Source: Theobroma cacao (taxonomy: Eukaryota; Streptophyta; Magnoliopsida; Malvales; Malvaceae). Taken from it: a DNA stretch of 64,000 bases. The notes under the pieces are model-generated. The model did not search any database. It was not told the DNA's origin and saw only the letters and a program-made list of their open reading frames with translations. Shown one piece after another: positions 47,075 to 59,274 of this stretch (the first letter of the stretch is position 1; the number at the start of each line of letters is the position of its first letter). Location: assembly GCF_000208745.1 (NCBI RefSeq), contig NC_030852.1, forward strand, positions 10,022,985 through 10,086,984, in the 5' to 3' direction. A program made the position numbers and the translations under genes.

Positions 47075-47754
47075 GAAGGCAAAATTAATCGCCAAAAGTC
47101 CTCAATACACTTGCTTGACATGGCCTAGAGCCCAAGTCAGTCCAACCGAAGACTACAATTAAACCGCTTATTGGGAGGCAACCCAAACTCCTCAACCTTA
47201 CTTGTTTTCATCTTTATTTTATTTAATGCTTTTTCATTTATTTCTTTTAATTTATTTTTTTATGTTTCCTTTTGCAAGTATTGGTTTTAAAAAATAAATA
47301 AATAAAAAATTAAAAAAGTCAGCGCCACGACATTGAAAATGAGTACAATGGCCTTGAAAAGAAAAAAAAAGGCTTGAAACAGAATGTTTCAGCGCTACGG
47401 CCCTCGAAAGGAGAGCCACAGCATTGGATGAAGCAGAAAACGGGAAAGGAAAGCAGAACGTTTGAGCGTTGTGACGTTGAAACCCGAAGCTTAATGCTTT
47501 AAGTGTGAGCAAGTGAGAGCTGCAGCCTTCACTTGATCGAGGCCTAGCCATAACCCAATAAAAACCCTTTTTTTTCACTTTTTCATTCTTCTTCTTCTCC
47601 AGCCACCTTATTCGTCTTCTCTTTCAAAAATTTTACTTCCATTCCTCACATATAAACAAAAAAAAATAAAACAATTTTTTTTCTTTTTCATTTACCATTT
47701 TTACATCTTTTCCATACTTGGTTTTTTCGATCTTGCCTTCAATCCTTCCTCAAG
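47075..47754 (+). other. Athila leader between pol and the extra ORF
   Basis: Non-coding spacer. It contains CGCTTATTGGGAGGCAACCC just after pol, a segment I associate with Athila-type elements. It then becomes strongly CT-rich (about 47560-47750), like a plant 5' untranslated region, and ends at a perfect splice donor. Confidence 0.55.
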
Positions 47755-48404
47755 GTGAGTTCTCTCTCTCTCTCTACCACATATTTGATTTTTGTCTAGT
47801 AAGAGAAAGATTGTTGTGTGATAATAGGGTCATTATCAAATTTTATGATTGAATGAGTCCATTGTGTAGGTTTATTCATGGGTTTTCCTACTCTCTCATG
47901 GTTTATGTTTGGAGTGCAGACAATGTTTATGATTAGGGTCAAATTCTTATTGCCCATATAAGGGATTCATGGACTTTTTGTTTGCTGCAAATAAATTATT
48001 AAATGCTTTGTTGATGTGAGTAGATGATGGGTTTGTCTAATTTTTTGTACTTAGGCAAGTAGAAATAAATTATGGACTTGTTGGTGTATAAACATGTAGT
48101 CCTTGCTAATTTTGGATGAGTGCATTATCATAGAATTATTTTGTTTTTTATTTTTGTTTTGGACTGTTTCGTGGTGAAATTTATGATTATGAGAATGTTG
48201 TATGAATGTGTGTGGAGTATAGAATTTATGTTGCATCTTAAAAAGTGAGATGGTAAATGGAATTATTGAATTTGGATTATTGAATTGGATAAAAATTCAT
48301 TAAATTGGTGCTTGTGGATCTTTCATATATTCATGGTTGTGCACGCAACACTACTTGCATACTTTTACTCTGGATGTGTTTTCATAATTGAATTTCTTTT
48401 GTAG
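47755..48404 (+). other. Putative leader intron before the env-position ORF (650 bp)
   Basis: A consensus donor CAAG|GTGAGT (intron starts 47755) followed by a CT repeat, and a T-rich acceptor TTTCTTTTGTAG ending at 48404, two bases before the ORF's ATG. The interior is T-rich, as in plant introns. This suggests the downstream ORF is expressed from a spliced subgenomic transcript. Confidence 0.5.
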
Positions 48405-48406
48405 GA

Positions 48407-49443
48407 ATGGACCCAAATGATCCAAACCAAGCTCCAGCGATGCCTTTGATAGATCGAAGTTCATCTCTGCCGATGCCTCTACGAGATATCATACATCGTT
48501 GATCAACAAAGTGCCAACTCCTGAACGAGGGATAGATATCCCCATCCTTCCTTATAAGGAGATTTATGACATGCTTTGAGACAGACATTGGCAGCTATTT
48601 AGTGACCAACCTGAAGCTGCAATGGTGTCGGTAGTTTTAGAGTTTTATGCAAATGTGGTTGAGCATGTTGATGGTGTTGCGCTTGTCCGTGGCAAACAAG
48701 TCTCTTTTCACAGTCAAGCTTTCAACACATTTTTTGGAACCCATAATATTGAGAATGATGAATATGGGCAGTACTTGGGCAATCATCAAGATTATAATGA
48801 GATTATATTGACGCTTTGTGTTGAGGGAGCCCAATGGAAGACATCGCATGGTGAGCTAGTTTCATTTAAATGAAGTGCCATGAAAATGCAACTGAAAGTT
48901 TGGTTACATTTTGTAACAGTATGGTTACTCCCTTCCACTCATATTAGTGATGTCACGAGGGATCACCCAGTGCTTATTTATGCCATTGTCATACATAAAT
49001 CCATTGACATTAGTAAGGTTCTCTCTCATACCATCTTACATACGGGCTGCACTAAACAAGATGGTATTAGTTTTCCTTCCTTGATCTCTACATTATGTGC
49101 TCAAGCTGGTGTGCAATGGAGTGATAAAGAGGAGCTGCAACAACCAAAAATTCCCATCACCATGGGCATTCTTAAGCGATTAGAGGAATCTCCACCGGTC
49201 ATTGGTAGTTCTTTGCAAGTTGCTCCCCCATCTTCATAGGTAGCTTTCACGCATAGTGTTGCTCAATGGATGAAATGCATTGATCATAGATTAGACAGTC
49301 ACAAAAGGCAAAATCGAGCAATTGAACAAATGATGAAAGCCTATGCCGAACATATCGGGATGGATATGACTACTTTTCCTTCGTTGCCTATGAATCCTGA
49401 CTCTAAGGACGATTTTGGTGGTGACGATGTAGAGGATTTGTAG
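48407..49443 (+). pseudogene. Athila env-position ORF (putative plant transposon protein domain), degenerate
   Basis: ATG at 48407 opens MDPNDPNQAPAMPLIDRS. The reading then shifts to frame 1 at about 48457 (KFISADASTRYHTSLINK), continues with PERGIDIPILPYKEIYDML, an in-frame TGA, then DRHWQLF, VVLEFYANVV, VRGKQVSFHSQAFNTFFG, WLLPSTHISDVTRDHPVLIY and a glutamine/methionine-rich tail (EQMMKAYAEH), ending at TAG 49441-49443. Stops at about 48871 and 49237 could both come from C-to-T changes. The FYAN / VRGK / long-loop layout matches the plant-specific domain found downstream of integrase in Athila-type elements. Its function is unknown, and I see no clear membrane or signal segment supporting a true envelope role. 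Confidence 0.7.
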
Positions 49444-49499
49444 ACTGTAGCTTTAGAATTAAGGGAGTATTCTTGTCCTTTTTCTTTAACTTTTTTTTA

Positions 49500-49545
49500 T
49501 CACATTGAGGACAATGTTTGTTTCAAGTTTGGGGGAGTGGTTTAG
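49500..49545 (+). other. First purine-rich site of the Athila element
   Basis: ACATTGAGGACAATGT, an imperfect palindrome, is followed by AAGTTTGGGGGAGTGG. A motif of this kind after the last ORF is typical of Athila elements and may be a second plus-strand primer or a structural site. Confidence 0.6.
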
Positions 49546-50780
49546 AATTTTGTTAGTTTATTTTTTTTCGTTATGTTTAGTTAGCTTTATTTTAAGCTAT
49601 GTCTTGCATGTTTTATTTGTGTTCAAAAATAAAATTTGAGATAGTTGCACCTCATTCATGATTGTTCCAATCCTAGGATGATATTTTAATTATCTTTTGA
49701 TTCTTAGCTTTTAGGAAGTATGTAGTTATAATTTAATTTTATGTGATATTCTTGTGTTAGCTTTATTTTAGAATGTGATTTCCAATAATTTGAGCACTAT
49801 ACTCCTTTACTTAGAATTATTATGTGATTTAGAGAAAGTTTATGTTGATGAAAAAGTATTATGAAGTCAAGAATTCTAGAATTTATTTGATTCTTTCTCA
49901 AGGCCAAATCTTAGATAACACATAGGATAGGAAGTGATTTAGGTAATCTTTGGATCGTTTGAGCCTTTTTGAGCTTACCTTATTATGTTTATCCTTAGTC
50001 ACCCTTTTTGATCCTAATTTACCTTTTCTTTGCAATTACACAATTGTATTAGCCTTATCTTGTTTATTTAAATTGAACAATTTGAACCTTTCACACTTTA
50101 AGTATTTTAATCTTTCTAAGGAATGATTTAAGCCTAAGAATAAATTGAGGGAGAAAGTTGAAAAAAAAAAGTGATGGTTGTTAGGAAAATAACCCCTTGT
50201 TTATAATTGTCAAAAAATAAGTTTGGGGGTTGAAAAAAAAAAGAGAAATAAAATGTGTGGTATATAGGAAAGTATACTTCAAGTTTGTGGGTGTTATAAA
50301 ATTTGTGTTCTTTTTTTTTGAGCTCTTTATAGGTCCTAGATTAATTACGTGCTTAAGGTGAATTTAAGTGTAAAAATATTCTAAATATTCTATGTCATAC
50401 CTAAATCCTAACCTTACATTACAAGCTTGATAAAGACCTATGGATCCTTGAATAAATGTTAATCTACATTAGTGGAAAGAGGGATGAAAAGCAAACTTAT
50501 GGGTTTCTAGCACTAATCTATGCTTAGATTTGGCATAAACTAATCCAAATTGTATGATATTCTTTGAAAGATAGCATTCACATACACATGGGAAGTCCAT
50601 TCGAAAAATAAGTTTTCATTTGAATTGATGGATGACTTTAAGGATTAGCTATATACTACTTTAAGCAGGAATTGAGTTAATTTCTAGGAAAAAATTTGGA
50701 AACCATCGTTAAGTACTTCTATCTCCCGTGCAAGGATTTTTATTTTCAATTTTCTTTTGCTCGAGGACTAGTAAAATCTT
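49546..50780 (+). other. Athila non-coding spacer
   Basis: AT-rich spacer between the first purine-rich site and the PPT. No ORF or motif of note. The same sequence occurs inverted at about 57021-57930. Confidence 0.6.
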
Positions 50781-50793
50781 AAGTTTGGAGGTG
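50781..50793 (+). other. Athila polypurine tract
   Basis: AAGTTTGGAGGTG immediately before the LTR start, preceded by GCTCGAGGACTAG. The same arrangement is found inverted at 57001-57040. Confidence 0.7.
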
Positions 50794-52241
50794 TGATAAT
50801 TCTATTTTATAGAATTATTTAGTCCAATTTTGTTATTAAATATTAGTTAAGTCCTCAATTTTTATTTATAATTTACTTATTTTTAGTTGTTTTAATAAGT
50901 AGCTTATTTTTAAGTGAGTTATTTTAATTTTATGTTATTTCTTTTAACTTGATTATTATTTATTAGTTTTTATATTTTTAGTAGGAGCTAAAGGAATTAG
51001 GCTTAATTTTGGAAAGTAAGGTGCTAAAAGACCCGAAAGTCTATTTACATATGCTGTAGTGTTGTGGCCATAACTCGCGTTATACAACTCCAAATGATAC
51101 GATTCTTCGACCATTGGAAAGGTAAGAGCCAAAGATACAAATTTCATGGAGATCACTTTACTAGTTCTATCTTGAAGATAGAGAAAATCGCATTAGAGGA
51201 TGGCTAGATATACTATGCTGGGAATGAAAATTTTTAAAGATTAATAATTGACTTTTTAGGCCTCTCATTACACTTTCAAGCCCAATTAAATCATAGGACA
51301 ACTTAGAGAACTATAGGTTAAGTTTATTAGTATAAATAGGATATTTTTAAGAATATTAGGGTAGACAACTTTTGGGAGATTTAAGAAGCTAGAAGTTGAG
51401 GCTGAAACTTGAAGAGCAAAGCTGTAAATATTTGTTTTGTTTTCCACTTTAGCTTTTACTTTTCTTGTTACTCGCAATGGTTGAATTTTATATAATGTTA
51501 TTTGTTTTTGTGCAATCATGAGTAGCTAATTTTCTTTTTCTAGGATTGCAATTGAACTCACATGTAATCTGAATTTTTAATCTCTTTGTTACTTATCGTT
51601 AATGGGATTTGAATTGTTTATTTCAATTTGTTCTTAATGCATTTAATTGCTTGGCCACCAATTAAATTGATTTAGGAACCTGAACAAACTTGGGAAAGGG
51701 AGTTTAAGTGTAGACTAAAATTGGGATAGTATATGAGCATATTAATTGATTTGCGTATAGGATAACGATATACCTATAGGCCATATACAGCCAGATTAGA
51801 GCATGAACTTAATGAATTTGTTTTAATTTCAATTCACATAGCGATGTAGTGTTTTGGTTAAAATAATTATTCTTATAAGATGAGTCGGGAGACCTTTATA
51901 AATAATGTAGGACTCTAGGTTAGTAATTCAACCCATTGAATTAAGTTAAGGAAGAGCGATAAGATTTAGATGAAGTGTGAAGGATATTGTAATCCTAGGC
52001 TTGTTTGATTTGATATTTTCTCAAGTTATTATTATTTTGATTTTTCTTAGTTTAAATTTTGGTTAAGTATTTTTAGTTAATTAATTTAGTTATTTACTAT
52101 CAATTGTTTAAATAAGATTAAATTATTCTAATTTTAGTACCTAGTAAAATTTTAGATCAATTCCCTATGGGATCGATACTCTACTTGCTTATATACTATC
52201 TATTCGATACGTATACTTGCGTAGTAGAATTTTAACTAACA
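50794..52241 (+). repeat. Athila-type 3' LTR (1448 bp)
   Basis: Starts TGATAATTCTATTTTATAG (an inverted repeat around ATAATTCTA...TAGAATTAT) and ends TTTTAACTAACA. TATA box at 51331-51338. Relatives are 55356-57000 (antisense) and 59388-59991 (sense, truncated). Confidence 0.8.
51331..51338 (+). promoter_or_regulatory. TATA box of the Athila-type LTR
   Basis: TATAAATA followed by GGATAT. The same box with the same spacing to neighbours is at 59971-59978. Confidence 0.55.
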
Positions 52242-52536
52242 ATTGTAAACATAAATGGAGATTGCTGAAATTGAATGCTTTTGATTGAAAGTCATGTGTT
52301 TTATTGAACTACTGGATACAAATTTTGTTATTTTATTGGCTATATGTTCGATATCATTTAAGCCATTTTATAGAAATGGAATGTAAATGGCCAAAAATAG
52401 TATGCAAAAATATATGGGGAGCATGCATATATTAAAAGGGAGCTTACATTCAGAGGGAACAATCCCTCAATCTGCCCAAAAAGGTGAAATTATATAGACA
52501 TTACACTTTTAATCAACGAGTGTTTTGTCATCATCG

Positions 52537-52550
52537 AAAAAAAGGGAGAT
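52537..52550 (+). other. Copia polypurine tract
   Basis: AAAAAAAGGGAGAT ends directly at the LTR start TGTTAACTCC, following GTCATCATCG. Confidence 0.8.
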
Positions 52551-53814
52551 TGTTAACTCCATGTGTTTATAAAACATTCCCATTTGTTAATATTTAACCA
52601 TATTACTTGAGTGCGCAAGAAAAAGACTAATTCTTGAATAGAATTGTCATTTGAAAGCAAGTCATGAAGCTTACCAAGATAAAAGGTCACATAATAAATA
52701 GGGCAAAAATTGAAGCCTTTTAATTGATTAACCAAAGAGGTTAATTAGTTAAGACTCAAAATTGAAGTTGTAAAAGAAGCACCAAAGTTCAAAAAGTCAG
52801 AATAATAGTTAAAGAGCTCTTAGTCAGTTAAATGAAATTTATATCTTATTAAAAGTTAAAGGAACAGAAGCCTTAATTAGTTAAAGGGAGGACTAACTAG
52901 TTAAATGAAAACTATTGGTTGAAGACGTTTGAAAATAAAATGCTCTTAATCGGTTAAAGCCATCTTTAACTGGTTAACACAATGAAGCAGATTGCAAGAC
53001 AGAAAAGGCTTAATCGCTTAAAACCTGTTGTTAACTAGTTAAAAGCTCACTATTTGTGTATTTGAATTTAAATACTAGAAGACAAAGTAATGGCTAGAAT
53101 GGTTATTGAACTATTTCTAATGGCTAGAATTTATCTAAATCCATTAAAGCTAATTTTTTAAGCATAAAAGACCTTTTCAATAGCTAAAAATGGGATAAGA
53201 TGATTCTAAGAGTTTGGGAGAGCCAAAAATAGTAAAAATCCTTTCTTTTGCACTTGTGTTCGATTTCAATTTTGGAATAGATCTTTGTACCTCATTTTGT
53301 ACCATTTAGATTAGCTCGGTGATCATAGGTAGACCTTCATCTTTTTATTCCTAGCTTACTTAGAGTGTACGAGGTAATCTAAGTAGTTGATCAAGCTTAG
53401 GTTAGCTTGGTTGTTGTCATAGGTTCTAACTTAGCCTTAGAAAAGTTAGTTTTGGGTTTTGGTTGATCTTGGGAAAAAGCATTGTTAATGGTTATGGCTG
53501 AGCCTGTGAAAAGCCATTGTAAAAGCTTGGTGGAAGCTTGGGAATTCCACTGATTTTAGTGAATTAGTTTGAAAATCCTTGATTGGGAGATCAAGGTAGT
53601 GGATGTAGGTCGAGGGGACTGAACCACTACAAATCATTGTGTTTTGTCTACTTTCTTTTATTTTCTTTTAATTCTTAAGTCTTAAATCACTCCTCCAACA
53701 AGCCTTAAACTTTTATTATCAAATTGCCTCATTTAGCTCTTAACTAGAAAAGAATTTTCATGTTGTTCAGGAAGTGTTATTCACTCCCCTTTAGCACGTT
53801 TTTTGGGACCAACA
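52551..53814 (+). repeat. Sirevirus-like 3' LTR (1264 bp)
   Basis: TGTTAACTCC...GGGACCAACA. Its 5' half contains many copies of TTAA(C/T)(T/C)(A/G)GTTAA-type palindromes (about 52719-53042). It resembles 57931-59272, including the GATTGGGAGATCAAGGTAGT tract near the end. Confidence 0.8.
52719..53042. repeat. Palindrome cluster TTAACTAGTTAA in copia LTR
   Basis: About nine copies of palindromic or near-palindromic TTAATTAGTTAA, TTAACTGGTTAA or TTAATCGGTTAA, often in close pairs. The equivalent cluster in the second copy is at about 58081-58590. Confidence 0.8.
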
Positions 53815-54157
53815 TTTTTCTCTCTTTTCTTTTCAAGATTTTGATGCTCAAGAGTTTTGCCTTTTTCTCTCTTCTTCCACCTTTTCAAATGCTTCCAATT
53901 CATCCATTTTATAGTTGGAGAAGTCTTGGCGCTATTGGAGATGATTAAAGTAAGAAACTAGTCATTTTCCTTTTAAATTTTGTATCCAACAATCATCTCT
54001 AGTTGAGTATGGAAGTTCTCTAGTTGATGTACTCTCAGAAAGCTTATCATTTTGAGGTTTGGCATTGAAGGATTGACTGCGAGGCTCCCAAGGTCGAATG
54101 GGGCTTCTCAAAACATCATATTTTTCTTGTGTTTTTCTTATGGGTCAACTACCAAGG
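53815..54157. other. Unclassified flank
   Basis: T-rich sequence right of the copia 3' LTR. A 62-codon open frame here has no features. I see nothing definite. Confidence 0.5.
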
Positions 54158-55355
54158 TGTCACATACCATTTTTCTAGAAAGATCATGACTGGCACTAAA
54201 ACCTATGTGAGTATAACACATTAGATCTTAATAAGCCTCTTTTCATCATTTCATCCATCAATCAATCACATATGGCTCATTTTCCAGTATTATCATCATA
54301 CATACTTAGAATGTTAATCAACGTAATCATAAACATTCATGTATAGGTGCATACACATGATTGTGGACTTCTCAACATAAATTGTGTGCACAATTTCATT
54401 CATAATCTAAGTACTTCATAAAATATATATAAAATTCTACAATTACACCTAGGTGCTCATATAGGCTCTCAAGCCAAGAATCTTAATATTCACATAACAT
54501 CAGAAGTAACTTGCCATCCAATGGCTCAACAATCCAACGTAAACAAGTAAATGTAAACAGTAATATAAAGATCGACTCATCAAGTGGAACATGACCCAAT
54601 TCCCTAAGTTTCAAGAGGTTGTTATGTCACCTACCAAGGGAAGAACAGACCACATTCCATGACACAGGTGCTTACCAACTATCACTGATCTACAACAAAA
54701 TTGGAAAACTAACATGTTAGTTACAAAGACTTCTTGAGTGGATATTGGAAAGGGACAAGCCAAAAGGTTAAAGCTTTTGCACAAATAAGCATTTGTATAA
54801 CCATGCATGTATGATCTTTCAAATATGTATAAGGAACTTGTAATAGAATAATCATGCTTTCAAACAAGTTTCATAAATTCTTGGAAAATATGTATCAAAC
54901 CTTTATACCATTGAAAATCAATTTCAACAATAACAAAAATTTGTTTCATACATTGCGAAGTCTCATACTCTTTTAAAACCTAATTCGAGTAAACCATTTG
55001 AATCACAATAAAATGGGCTAGCTTATGCATTCATCATCTAATGTCATGCTGTCGAGACTTACCTTTTAGGGCTCATCAACCATGCACTTGAAACTCAATA
55101 AATTCAAACTAATTGACATTTAATGTAATAAATCAATTGTACCTTTTACCTTCATAACAGAGTAAAGAACCTTGTTTCAACATTCCTCGAATCATACCAA
55201 TCAAAACAATAAACATCATAATCATTAAAGAAAGTCAAACACAACATAAACATTGATCAAATTGTGACGAAATAACCTTGCTCACCATGGACCCTGCAGT
55301 ATATCTCCTGTGAAGCATGAGTGCACGTAAGTGAGGAATGGAATCACCACGTTAT
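54158..55355 (-). repeat. Unclassified repeat relic, possibly an antisense LTR
   Basis: Starts TGTCACATACC with the inverted repeat TTTTTCTAGAAAGATCATGAC, and continues AT-rich with no coding sequence. The TGTCAC start resembles antisense Ty3 LTR ends. I could not find a matching other end or a target duplication. Confidence 0.35.
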
Positions 55356-57000
55356 TGTTGTAGACTTTATACACGCAAGTGCACATGTCACACAAGTAAT
55401 ACAAAGGTAAGTAAGTATTGTATCCCATAAGGAATTGTATTTAAGTTCTTGCTAAATACTAAAATTAAGACGCCTTAGTTTTATCCCAGTAAACCAAAAT
55501 TTTGAAAACTAATTAAAGATAAAATCTACTTAACAACATTAATCAAAGAAATGGAAGCAAAATTCATGGAAAAATAGTGGACTAAGAGTCTAGGATTATG
55601 GTTTCATTCAACATTTCATTTGGACTAATATTTCTCATAATACTCAAATCAGTGGATGGTGATGCTACTCTAGAATCCAAATTTATCCACAAGTCTCTAT
55701 CGAAATGTTTGGAAAAATGCCTAACCTAATTGGATCACTATATGTCCATAGGAATCAATTAAGATAGGTTCTTTAAGCACATGTACTAATTTGATTGTAT
55801 GTGGCATTTAGGCATATGTCTACCTTAATTGCTAATCAATTCACTTAATTTCTAAGTTAAATGAACACACACTATTCAAACTAAGGTCTAATCTATACTT
55901 ACTTCATCAAGTCTCATTTAGATACCTAAACCATTCAATTGTTGATCAAGCAATCAAAGGTAATAAGCTTAGACTTGAATGAACATCACAATACCCATTG
56001 ATATTTAGTAAAAGAAAAACATAATATCCAAACTACATGTTAAAATTTACCACAATCCAAAGAAAATTAATTTAGCTCATAATATCTTTAGCAAACAACA
56101 ATTACCCAAGAAAATAAATCATTTTCAAAACAAAAGAAAAAGAGAGAAGACCAAATCTAGTGACAAAAACAACTCTAGCTTCTTTGGAAAACTCTTTTTT
56201 AATTGATTGCTCTTCTTTTCTTCGTTTGTAAAAGTCTTTTTTCTTTGAAAAGCTATTCTACTACAAACCCTTTTCTCAGCTCAAAAAGTTCGATTAATAT
56301 CTCCCTTTAAAAGCCCTAAAATAAAAAATAAGTAGTAGAATTTTTTAAGTCATATTCTAGTGCCTAGGCGCTAGGCTTCCAAGTGATGTATGGGAGAATG
56401 TGGCAATAAGGCATTGCGGTGTTAGGTGGTTGGTGCCTAGGTGCCCTGGTCTTTGGTTTTTGTATGGGAGGTGCAGGCATCCTCGGTGCTGTAGCCTTGA
56501 AGTCCTTGAGGTTACGGCTCTAGGCCTTTCAAGCTGCCCTGTGTTCAATTGCGGTAGTCTAGCTAGTTCGAACATGATTTTGACCATGATATGATCAAAA
56601 CTAGGTGAAGTGATAAACATAAAAGTTGTATCTCTTCCTCTTGTATCTCTAATGGTTCAAAAATCACATTAATAAAACTTTTGTAGTGTGAGTTTTTCTC
56701 AACATACTGTAGCATGTTTGGTGAGAGTCTGCACCTAACTATCTTTTGCATGGTTCATCATCCATTAAGCTTTATGCACTTGAGAACCTTCAAAAACAAA
56801 CAAATGAATCAACGATGTCTCAAATTAGGAATTTTAACATGAAATTGAACAAAAATTACTTGAATTAAAATATTTTAGCATGCTTTGAACTTATTAACAA
56901 AAAACATAAAAACTACCTAAAACCGATTTAAAAACACAAGGACTTAGCTAATTTCACACCCAAAATGTGCAAGATAACTCTATATAATAAAGTTATCACA
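55356..57000 (-). repeat. Antisense Athila-type LTR (about 1645 bp)
   Basis: TGTTGTAGACTTTATACACG at the left and ATAACTCTATATAATAAAGT followed by TATCACA at the right. In sense it starts TGTGATAACTTTATTATAT, like 59388 and 50794. A GC-richer stretch (56360-56560) is unusual for this LTR family. Confidence 0.75.
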
Positions 57001-57930
57001 AGCAACTTAATATTTTGCTCGTCCTCGAGCAAAACCTTGAATGAAAGAAAGAAACATAAAAGATGAAAACATCTATTACAAGTCTGTTGCACCAAATCCA
57101 AGATCACATTTAATTTCCTTGTAAGTTATCTTATTTCTTCAACTCAAAGAAAAGCATAAATATTATTCAAATTCACATTTCAACTCAATTGCAAGCTCAT
57201 TTTCGAATGGATTCTCGTGTGCGTGTTTGTGTGTAGTCTCTTACAATGAACATCATGCCATTTGGTTAGGTTTATGCTTATGGAAAATACAAATTTAGTC
57301 TAGAGTTTCAAAAGTTTACTTTTCATCTCTCTTTCCACTAATTTAGACTAGCACATAATCAAGGATCCTTAGGACTTAATGTAGCTTGTAATGTAAGGCT
57401 AAGGTCAAGGTAGTATATGGGATGATATATAGCTTGAATTAGCTTAAGCACATAATCATTGTAGGACCTATAAAGATCTTTATTTTTCACTTCTCCTAAC
57501 CACTCTATTTTTCTTCTTTTCTTCTACCTTTTCCATTCATCAAACACTTTATTCAATCATTTTTTTGAATTATCAATTTAACACCCCCAAACTTGTTTCT
57601 TTTTATAGTAGGTAATGGGGGGAATACTAACACAACTTTTTCAAATTTGTTTCTCAAGCTTCATCTTTTTTTACCTTTTTTCATCATTTAGCTCAATACG
57701 CTTCCTAAAATAATCTATATACATAGAAGTGATGAGTGTTAAATTGGAAATTTATTTAAAAGAGAAGGTTATTATTTATGTGGTTAACAAGGAAAAAGGA
57801 AAAAATTAGGCTCAAAAGGGGTAAACTATGGATAAAAAAATAGCAAGGTGACTTGAAAAAGTTCGATCAGTCCAATGATGACCTAAGTAATTTCCTTTAC
57901 TAAGTGCAGTCTAGGATTTCTCATCAAGAA
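55356..57930 (-). mobile_element. Antisense Athila-type element fragment (3' LTR plus 3' interior)
   Basis: LTR at 55356-57000, then on the minus strand a PPT region and interior non-coding spacer up to 57930, where Sirevirus-like LTR sequence begins. The interior matches the spacer at 49546-50780 in inverted order. Left flank is gttat. No coding part is present. Confidence 0.7.
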
Positions 57931-58080
57931 TGCTGACTCCATATGTTTTTGATGATAACAAAACATTCTTTATTCTTTGATGTCTAACTACGTTATTTAA
58001 GTATGCAAGACAATGTTTAAATCTCTTAATAAAATTGTTGTTTGAAAGCAAGTCTAGAAGCTTACTGTGTTACAAGAATG

Positions 58081-58590
58081 GGTAATTAGTTAAAAGAACA
58101 AGGAGCAAAAGGTGCTACATCAAAGGAAGGCAGAAAAGCCTTAATTAGTTAGCACAAGGCATAATTGATTAAAAAAATATTGAGTGCAAAACAAAAACTT
58201 TTTAATTAGTTAACCAAAAGAATTAATTGGTTAAAGATTGGTTAAAGGTCAAGCTTGAAGTATCAAGAAACACCAAGTACAAATTCAAAATGTTGATGAT
58301 TGTCTAAAGGCACCAAACCAAGAGATTCAAAGTTGAAGAATTCTTAATTGGTTGGATCCCATTTTAATTAGTTAAAGATGAAAGAAAAAAAGCCTTAATT
58401 AGTTAGTAGGAGCTCTAATTAATTGAAGAATGATGAAAAACAATGTTGAAAGATACTAGAAAATAGAAAGTTATTAATCACTTAAAGCTGTTGTTAAATG
58501 GTTAACATAGTGAAAAGAACTATTAGACATGCAAGTTAGAGAAGGCTTAATAAGTTAAGGCCTGCCTTTAACTGGTTAATGAAGCATTGT
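58081..58590. repeat. Palindrome cluster in the second Sirevirus-like LTR
   Basis: About ten TTAATTAGTTAA, TTAATTGGTTAA or TTAACTGGTTAA motifs, matching the cluster at 52719-53042 in kind but not in exact positions. Confidence 0.75.
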
Positions 58591-59274
58591 TTACACATTT
58601 GAATTTAAGCACAAAAGGACAAAATAATGGCCAAAAACTGTTTGTAACAGCTAGTTTTTATCTCCAATGACCATAAGTGATTTGTCAAGTATTAAAGCCT
58701 TTCCAATGATCAAAACTTATAGAGAAAAATTTCAAAAAGTTTGAAAGAGCTTAGAAGAGCAAAATAGTCTCATTTACACTTGTATTCCACTCCAATCTTT
58801 GTGAATGTGTTTGAGCTGAAGCTTGTATAACTTAGATCAATTAGGTGATCATTTATACCTTTTTTTCATTTTCTATTTCTTGTTTACTTACAGTGCTCAA
58901 GACACTCTAAGGGGTAGTCTAAGTTAAGTTAAGCTTTAGACTTGTTGTAATAGGGTTGGAGCTTAAGTTAGAAGTTTACCTTGTAAAAGCTTGGTGTAAG
59001 CTATTAGATCCATTAGTTTTAGTGAAGTTGGGTTACAAATCCTTGATTGGGAAGATCAAGGTAGTGGATGTAGGTTAGGTGGACCGAACCACTATAAATG
59101 TTATGTTTTTTCCATGGCTCTTAACCTTTCTTTACTTGGTGTTCATTAACTTTCACAAGTGCTCAGCCATCCATTTTAAATCTTCAAAACAATTTTCAAA
59201 TTTCTAAATTTACTTTCAACATATTTTTAAAGTGTTATTCACGCCTCTTTAGCACTTCTTTTGAGATCGACAAG

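Larger units (their letters stand above)
1..52241 (+). mobile_element. Athila/Tat-like Ty3 retrotransposon (E0), 5' part outside window, interrupted by E1
   Basis: The visible parts are RT/RNase H (1-601), RNase H to integrase (45582-47074), a leader with splice-like signals (47075-48404), an env-position ORF (48407-49443), a conserved purine-rich site (about 49531), a 1.3-kb non-coding spacer, a polypurine tract (50781-50793) and a 3' LTR (50794-52241). The order pol, extra ORF, two purine-rich sites, LTR is typical of Athila-type elements. Sequence to the right of 52241 is the tail of a copia element, so E0 seems to have inserted into it. E0's own 5' LTR and left target duplication lie outside the window. 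Confidence 0.75.
52242..53814 (+). mobile_element. Sirevirus-like Ty1/copia element, 3' end only
   Basis: Non-coding 3' interior (52242-52536), a PPT and a complete 3' LTR. GTTTTGTCATCATCG followed by AAAAAAAGGGAGAT just before TGTTAACTCC is a classic copia 3' end. The 5' part lies beyond the Athila element that appears to have inserted at 52241/52242. Confidence 0.75.

Noticed and set aside
54158..55355. A host gene or DNA transposon
   Set aside because: No open frame beyond about 65 codons, no terminal inverted repeats found. The TGTCAC start suggests an LTR relic, but I could not prove it.
56357..56620. Overlapping open frames on both strands in a GC-richer patch
   Set aside because: Inside an Athila-type LTR; no motif on either strand.
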